A stretch of DNA of 64,000 bases from Leptodactylus fallax (lineage: Eukaryota > Chordata > Amphibia > Anura > Leptodactylidae), in contig CAMRHE010000021.1 of NCBI GenBank assembly GCA_947044405.1, forward strand, positions 8,726,501 to 8,790,500, read 5' to 3'. Both the position numbers and the translations under genes were made by a program. This document shows, piece after piece, positions 58,601 to 64,000 of this stretch (the stretch's first letter is position 1; each line of letters starts with the position of its first letter). The notes below the pieces were generated by a model, which saw only the letters and a program-made list of their open reading frames with translations, did not search any database and was not told the origin of the DNA.

Positions 58601-58917
58601 TTATCCATCTCGCTTCTTTTTGGAGTAAAAGTTTGTGTCTATGTCCTCCATGCAGCTAGCATCTCCATTATGATCATTTTTAATATGTTGAATTAAGCAA
58701 GGTGAACCTTCTCCTGAAGCTATAGATTTCATATGTTCACAAAAGCTTACATATAGTTGTCTAATTGTCTTGCCTATATAATAAAATCCGCAAGGGCAGA
58801 AAATAACATAGACAACAAATTTTGTTTTACAGATTATCAATTGTCGTACATTATACTGAACATCTCCAAATCTCAAAAGTTTCACATTAAAATTTTGCAC
58901 ACAATAGGCACAGTTGT
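58601..58917 (-). pseudogene. PLE GIY-YIG endonuclease domain (copy 2)
   Basis: On the - strand: NNCAYCVQNF (a Cys pair like that preceding the nuclease in PLEs), then KFVVYVIFCPCGFYYIGKT, the GIY-YIG motif with an intact YIG, then QLYVSFCEHMKSI and CLIQHIKNDHNGD. In a live element this domain nicks the target DNA. The coding sequence is cut by the Tc1 element at 58920. Its upstream residues (STPKGNFRC) resume on the other side at 61163-61195. Confidence 0.85.
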
Positions 58918-59132
58918 TACAGTGGGGAAAAAAAGTATTTAGTCAGCCACCAATTGTGCAAGTTCTCCCACTTAAAAAGATGAGAGGCCTGTAATTGACA
59001 TCATAGGTAGACTTCAACTATGAGAGACAAAATGAGAAAACATATCTAGAAAATCACATTGTCTGATTTTTAAAGAATTTATTTGCAAATTATGGTGGAA
59101 AATAAGTATTTGGTCAATGACAAAAGTTCATC

Positions 59133-60144
59133 TCAATACTTTGTTATATATCCTTGGCAATGACAAAGGTCAAACATTTTCTGTAAGTCTTCACGAGGTT
59201 GGCACACACTGTTGCTGGTACGTTGGCCCATTCCTCCATGCAGATCTCCTCTAGAGCAGTGATTTTTGGGGCTGTCGCTGGGCAACACAGACTTTCAACT
59301 CCCTCCAAAGGTTTTCTATGGGGTTGAGATCTGGAGACTGGCTAGGCCACTCCAGGACCTTGAAATGCTTCTTACGAAGCCACTCCTTCGTTGCCCTGGC
59401 AGTGTACTTAGGATCATTGTCATGCTGAAAGACCCAGCCACGTTTCATCTTTAATGCCCTTGTTGATGGAAGGAAGTTTGCACTCAAAATCTCACGATAC
59501 ATGGCCCCATTCATTCTTTCATGTACACGGATCAGTCGTCCTGGTCCCTTTACAGAGAAACAGCCCCAAAGCATGATGTTGCTGCCCCAATGCTTCACAG
59601 TAGGTATGGTGCTCTTTGGATGCAACTCAGCATTCACTCTGCTCCAAACACGACGAGTTGTGTTTCTACCAAACAGTTCTACTTTGGTTTCATCTGACCA
59701 TATGACTTTCTCCCAATACTCTTATGGAACATCCAAATGCTCTCCAGCAAACTTCAGACGGGCCCAGATATGTACTGGCTTAAGCAGGGGGACACGTCTG
59801 GCACTGCAGGATCTGAGTCCCTCGTGGCGTAGTGTGTTACTGACGGTAGCCTTTGTTACATTAGTCCCAGCTTTCTGCAGGTCATTCACTAGGTCCCCCC
59901 GTGTGGTTCTGGGATTTTTGCTCACCGTTCTTGTGATCATTTTGACCCCACGGGGTGAGATCTTGTGTGGAGCCCCTGATCGAGGGAGATATCAGTAGTC
60001 TTCTATGTCTTCCATTTTCTAATTATTACAGTCGATTTCTTCACACCAAGCTGCTTGCCTATTGCAGATTCAGTCTTCCCAGCCTGGTGCCATGTCTACA
60101 ATTTAGTTTCTGGTGTCCTACCACAGCTCTTTGGTCTTCACCAT
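59133..60144 (-). pseudogene. Tc1-like DDE transposase, broken (family E)
   Basis: ATG at 60142-60144 (- strand) starts the frame; the first 60 or so codons are damaged. [20 protein letters not shown] (about 59880-59940) is the second DNA-binding part, with [14 protein letters not shown] after it. A frameshift lies between 59722 and 59637. The catalytic half has [38 protein letters not shown] (second Asp) and [17 protein letters not shown] (Glu). A stop or shift follows QPQKSLL near 59251. The natural end is the TGA at 59133-59135. The first Asp falls in the shifted region. No full protein possible. Confidence 0.9.
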
Positions 60145-60341
60145 AGTGGAGTTTGGAGTGTGACTGTTTGAGGTTGTGGACAGGTTATAAATTGTTATAC
60201 TGATAACAATTTCAAACAGGTGCCATTATTACAGGTAATGAGTGGAGGACAGAAGAGCCTCTTAAAGAAGAAGTTACAGGTCTGTGAGAGCCAGAAATCT
60301 TGCTTGTTTGTAGGTGACCAAATACATATTTTCCACCATAA

Positions 60342-60985
60342 TGTAACGTCTCTGCCTTTTCAGGTCTCTGCACCACCCTCCGCCCGCATGCGGCGGCACA
60401 GGAGGCGTGCTCAGTTTGATTCCTTGTTTAAGTTTCTTGTTGCTCAGTCTGAACATTGTCCTAGAATATGTAATTGATTTTCTGCCACACCAGTCTCTAG
60501 CACCTTGTTTCTTTCGGCTTCTCAATAGTTAATCTCAGCCTTGCCTGTGTGATTGACAGCCAGTCTATCAATCCAGTCTGAGGCAGGTCCTGACTTTCTA
60601 TAAACAGGTTGTCAGCCATCACATGGTTGCTGGCTATTGATACTGTCTTGTGACTTGTCCATGCTAGCTCCTTTTCTGCTATTCCCTGTATTCCTATTTC
60701 TGACCTCTGGCTCTGTTTTTAACTATTCTCTTGGATTGTGATTTTTGTACTGCATTGCTCAACTGTTACCGACCCCTTGGCTAGCTGACCTCTCTTTGTC
60801 ATGTTTGTCCTGTCTGCGTTCTGTGTTGTCACCTATACTAGGAAGGGACTGTCGACTGGTTGCTGGCTGTCGCCTAGGACAAATCGGGCAAGTTAGCCAG
60901 GGACAGTGGGGGGTTTCAGCTTTAGGGCTCACTGTCTTGTTGTGCCCCTCCCCCCAGGGTTCTGCAGCAGCACAATTTGCAGCAG
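60342..60985. mobile_element. LTR-like insertion in Tc1 family E
   Basis: Sequence 60342-60985 splits the Tc1 terminal repeat, which otherwise pairs with 59082-59100. Flanks CATAA (60337-60341) and CATAA (60986-60990) form a 5-bp duplication. It begins TGTAACGTCTCTGCC and ends TTTGCAGCAG. A 5-bp duplication and the TG start suggest a solo LTR, but the end is not a clean CA and there is a short duplication CAATTTGCAGCAGCA-like at the border. No coding. Confidence 0.6.
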
Positions 60986-61199
60986 CATAATTTGCAAATA
61001 AATTCTTAAAAAATCAGACAATGTGATTATCTAGATATGTTTTCTCATTTTGTCTCTCATAGTTGAGGTCTACCTATGATGTCAATTACAGGCCTCTCTC
61101 ATCTTTTTAAGTGGGAGAACTTGCACAATTGGTGGCTGACTAAATACTTTTTTCCCCACTGTACATCTAAAATTGCCTTTTGGAGTGCTTTTATTTAAC

Positions 61200-61345
61200 C
61201 ATATTTTTCTTTTTTAATAAATTTGCAAAAATATCTACATATTTGTTTTTTTTTCTGTCAAGATGGGGTGCTGAGTGTACATTAATGAGAAATAAAATGA
61301 ACTTTTTTGCTTTTAGCAAATGGCTGCAATGAACAAATGAATTTT
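61200..61345. mobile_element. Internal fragment of a further Tc1-like terminal region
   Basis: AATAAATTTGCAAAAATATC, CAAGATGGGGTGCTGAGTGT and AGCAAATGGCTGCAATGAA are typical of the inner part of a Tc1 terminal repeat from another family (established general knowledge, not checkable here). No end or TA pair is left. It takes the place of the PLE's RT core between motif A and the nuclease. Confidence 0.6.
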
Positions 61346-61354
61346 TTCTATTGC

Positions 61355-62960
61355 TTCTATGTCTCTATGGGATTCTTGTATATAGACTCTCCACATCAAT
61401 AGACACTAATTTTGTATCTTTCTCCCAAAAAAACTCCATTTAAGTTTTTTAAAAAATCGTTTGTGTCTTTTTATTCTCCTATTGAGACATTAGATTTTTC
61501 TTTATTATATATTAGAGCTTTAATATCTTTCATTACTTGTTTGTAGAACAAATCTATATTGCCTCCCCGTTGTATGGGAGGGTTAAAGGTCGAAGCAACT
61601 CTGCCAATGAAGGATTCAAATTCATTATGTACTTCTGCTTTTTCTGACCATTCGAGTAAATTTAAAAGACATTCCTTCTCTTTTTCTTCAAAAGTATCTG
61701 TTACAAAAAGCCTAAAGGACCTATTTTACAAGGGGTTTCACCAACTCTTTTATGTGTTTCTGTCGTGTTTTTTTGAGAAAAATGTTTATAGCGGTTTATT
61801 TTTCTAACACTCTTAAATAAATCAATTTCAAAATCTACGTCAAAATCTGCAACTAAACCGAAGTTTAGCCGTTTTGCCAATATTGATAGACAGTCATTTT
61901 AAATGCACATCAGTTAGATTCACTACTAAAGCTGGATCAAAATTCAATTTCTCCACGAGACTTGTTTGCTCTTCTGATTTGGTCTGTTTCCTTAGCCGTC
62001 CCCTTCTTGTGCTCGATCTAAAGGGATTTTTTGGTCTTGAATTATTTTTCTTCGGGGGAAAGGAGTAGCTGTCTGTTCGTCTGATACACTTGACTCCGTA
62101 TCTGTAGTCCAATATTCTTTGGTTTGTGGTCTTCCAATCTTATTCCGCATTTTCCTTTTTTGTTGTTTTCGTTCATTCCACTCAAAGACTTTCCCTGTTT
62201 CAAAATCGTGTTTGTCATGTAGAAAGTTATCTCTTTAACGTTCCTTTATTTCAGCTTGAACTGGAACCAAGCATTTTTCTAGCTTTTTTGAGGTGTTCTG
62301 AAATTGTTCTGTTAGTCTTTTCCTTAATTCAGTTTTTGCTTTACATAGATCTGATGTTACTTTTTCATATTCTCTTTCATTTCTTCACAAGACTAGTCTC
62401 ATAATCTTAAAAAAGTGCTCTAGATGTAATCTTTTCCATTCTTCCATGAATATAGGATCTTCTTGAAAAATAGATGGTTCCAGACGTGTAACTTGAGGGG
62501 TTGCTGAGGGTGCAGTCGCACTGGGGCCTAGGAGCCTTAGGGGGCCCATAAGCATTGGCATCAGTACGAGATTGCAGCTTCCACCTGGCCCATAACCCAA
62601 GGAGATCCACAGATTACCCTAACCACACTAAGGTTGATTAAACTCCTTAGCACCTGTAACCATCACTATCAAGAATTCGCTGTAGGGATGAGGTAGGGGG
62701 CCCCGGACAAAAGATTGCACCAGGGCCCACAAGACTTTAGTTATGCCACTGGATGGTTCTCTGTACATACAAAGTACTCTTGGGACTCTATTACTTGCAC
62801 TGTATAATTGCAAATAATTTATTGTCCAGAAGAGCCAAATTTCCTTTTCTGCTAAGGCAAATACCTTTTGTTCCAAAGTTTTGGTGTAGGACTTGCAGTT
62901 AACTCCATTATTTGTGCTGTATTTTCCATTAGAAATAGAGTCTTTATTTCAAAGTTTCAA
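61355..62960 (-). pseudogene. PLE copy 2 reverse transcriptase, N-terminal part, broken
   Basis: On the - strand, motif A reads LVSIDVESLYTRIP at about 61369-61415, the PLE form of the first catalytic Asp. Upstream pieces: EKEKECLLNLLEWSEKAEVH near 61640-61700, then DPALVVNLTDVHLK (about 61894-61935), which matches the VNLSS position of copy 1, and a Ser/Arg/Lys-rich N-terminus (STRRGRLRKQTKSEEQTS). Stops and frameshifts throughout. The YIDD region is missing. A hAT-type element interrupts the N-terminal part at 62481-62751. Confidence 0.75.
62481..62751. mobile_element. Short hAT-type element (CAGTGGCGTAAC family) in PLE copy 2
   Basis: Starts CAGACGTGTAACTTGAGGGG, ends CTTTAGTTATGCCACTG. 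A perfect 8-bp duplication GATGGTTC flanks it (62473-62480, 62752-62759). 271 bp, with GGGGCC blocks as in 49020-49836. Non-coding. Confidence 0.86.
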
Positions 62961-63039
62961 GGACTCTAGAACATCCATAACTTATTTATTGGAAAAAAGC
63001 GTGCTCTACCTAGAAAAAACTTTCAATATTGAAATATAA

Positions 63040-63720
63040 TACTCAGAAGAGAGTATGCCCTGGTTTGTCCAGAGCGTAGAGATTCCCCTGTGGTGATACA
63101 GTAAAAACCTGCAGTTTTCTTTCAGGTCTGACACTTAGTCTAATTTATATATATGGGATTTGGGATACATTGAGTGTTTTAATAACGGGAGTCTGCTCCT
63201 TCAACCAATGTGAACACTGTAAGAGGAGTTCTAAAGATATGCCCTGGTTAGTCCAGAGCATAATGACTTCCTTGTAAGAATGTAATGAAAGACTGCAGTT
63301 CTCCTTCAGGTCCGATGCTTAGTCTCTAAGGATGTAATGAAGTGGCCTATATGAATGTATGGCCTCTATGGGGAGAAATCAGTTCTCTCTCAGGTCAGAG
63401 GTGGGTGGGACTATTGCTGGGGGCGGGGAGGGGACACAAGCCAGCTTGGTGGGTGCGTCCCCCCCCACATACCCTGTTCTATTGGATGACATTTGGGGAG
63501 AGTTCTCTATATATATAATGATTGGTTAGTCCATCTGGGTACGAGGCTTGAGAAAGCGATTTTTAGCGCAAAACGGACGTCGCCTTATGCCTTGTATGCA
63601 TTTGCTTCTCTCCCAACCTGTAACATGGTGTTTTTACTTGGAAATGACAGAATAAAGATATTTTCATTTTAAAACTCATCTTGGTGAGTGCCCCCTCGCT
63701 TTCTTCTACACTTTTTTGAT
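63040..63720 (+). repeat. Right inverted terminal repeat of PLE copy 2
   Basis: Reverse complement of the left arm at 57407-58230, with indels. The outer part reads GTGTTTTTACTTGGAAAT then GAGTGCCCCCTCGCTTTCTT. It keeps more CpG than the left arm in the ribozyme region. Confidence 0.85.
63547..63577 (+). ncRNA. Hammerhead-like motif, right arm of PLE copy 2
   Basis: CTTGAGAAA, then GCGA/GCGC with a T-rich loop, then AAAACGGACG. One stem pair is broken (A opposite G). Off-consensus boxes as in the left arm. Confidence 0.4.
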
Positions 63721-63820
63721 GTATTGCTTGCATATTTAGATGTGGTGAAGAGCACCACTACTGTGACATTCTATAATAAACCCATTCTCCTAGAGCATGT
63801 TGAAATCCAATGTTGATAAC

Positions 63821-64000
63821 TAGAAATGAGCGAATCGAAGCTGCAGAAGTGGAATTCGATCTGAATTTCAGGAAATCTTCAATTCTCCACGATTTCAGAT
63901 TTCCTCATGCTTCGATACATCGAATCGCATTTTTTTTATAAAATGGCCGCCGTACATGTTAGGACAAGGGAGAAGGGACTCTGGGAGCGCAGGATCACCC
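63821..64000. mobile_element. Non-autonomous hAT-type element, second copy, cut by the window end
   Basis: Starts TAGAAATGAGCGAATCGAAG and matches the left part of the element at 48037-48741 (GTGGAATTCGATC, TTTCAGGAAAT, ATAAAATGGC.GC). Continues past the window. Confidence 0.8.

Larger units (their letters stand above)
58920..61161 (-). mobile_element. Tc1/mariner element, family E, inside PLE copy 2
   Basis: Ends CAGTGGGGAAAAAAAGTATT (58920) and its complement (61161) are flanked by TA (58918-58919, 61162-61163). Inverted repeats are about 200 bp. The element is 2242 bp because a 644-bp sequence has entered its right terminal repeat at 60342-60985; without that it would be about 1.6 kb. Confidence 0.94.
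57407..63720 (-). mobile_element. Penelope-like element copy 2, composite with inverted terminal repeats
   Basis: PLE coding remains on the - strand (RT motif A and a GIY-YIG nuclease) lie between two long inverted terminal repeats. The inside has been invaded by a Tc1 element (58920-61161), a piece of another Tc1 (about 61200-61345) and a hAT-type element (62481-62751). Each arm carries a hammerhead-like motif. This is a different PLE family from copy 1 by sequence. No clear target duplication was found at the outer borders. Confidence 0.82.

Noticed and set aside
59501..59998. 165-codon open frame on the + strand
   Set aside because: Antisense to the family E transposase; it has no motif of its own.

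Overview
The window looks like gene-poor nuclear DNA of a vertebrate, most likely a frog or toad (Anura). I found no host protein-coding gene, no rRNA or tRNA gene and no CRISPR array. The anuran call rests on the repeat mix, which is an inference from general knowledge of repeat families: several Tc1-like transposon families, T2-type MITEs (TTAA target, ends TTAAAGG), Harbinger-like MITEs with TTA/TAA targets, hAT elements with a BED finger and hATC domain, L1-like and CR1 LINEs, and Penelope-like elements (PLEs) with GIY-YIG domains and hammerhead-type ribozyme motifs. Almost every coding region recognised here is a broken transposon gene.

Layout. 1-2.1 kb: a Tc1 element (family A) cut by another Tc1 (family B). 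3.5-8.3 kb: T2 MITEs, a hAT end, and a three-layer nest (solo LTR inside a T2 MITE inside an older repeat). 9.0-9.6 kb: a degenerate minisatellite. 10.6-11.7 kb: a long anuran-type repeat with palindromes. 12.9-14.5 kb: the 3' half of an L1-like LINE on the + strand. 17.0-21.3 kb: a second L1-like LINE on the - strand, split by a second solo LTR. 23.2-26.2 kb: a PLE copy bounded by a 15-bp target duplication. 26.7-28.6 kb: a second family A Tc1, a 53-bp PLE tail and a Tc1-type MITE. 30.5-34.8 kb: GC-rich repeat, three Harbinger-like MITEs, T2 MITEs and a second copy of the older repeat. 35.7-40.9 kb: two hAT copies with a CR1 LINE between them. 42.2-44.3 kb: AT-rich sequence with no recognised repeat. 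44.3-49.8 kb: T2 MITE, a PLE-like end, a third hAT copy carrying a Harbinger-like MITE, and two non-autonomous hAT-type elements. 50.0-53.8 kb: two nearly full-length Tc1 elements (families C and D). 57.4-63.7 kb: a composite PLE with inverted terminal repeats that has been hit by Tc1 family E, an LTR-like insertion and a short hAT-type element.

How it fits together. The transposase, reverse-transcriptase and endonuclease genes only make sense as parts of their own elements, and none looks functional. The closest to intact are Tc1 family C (two in-frame stops) and family D (one frameshift). The main value of the window is its nested insertion record. Several insertions have readable target duplications, and two have an uninterrupted paralogue of the target elsewhere in the same window, so their order and mechanism can be read directly.
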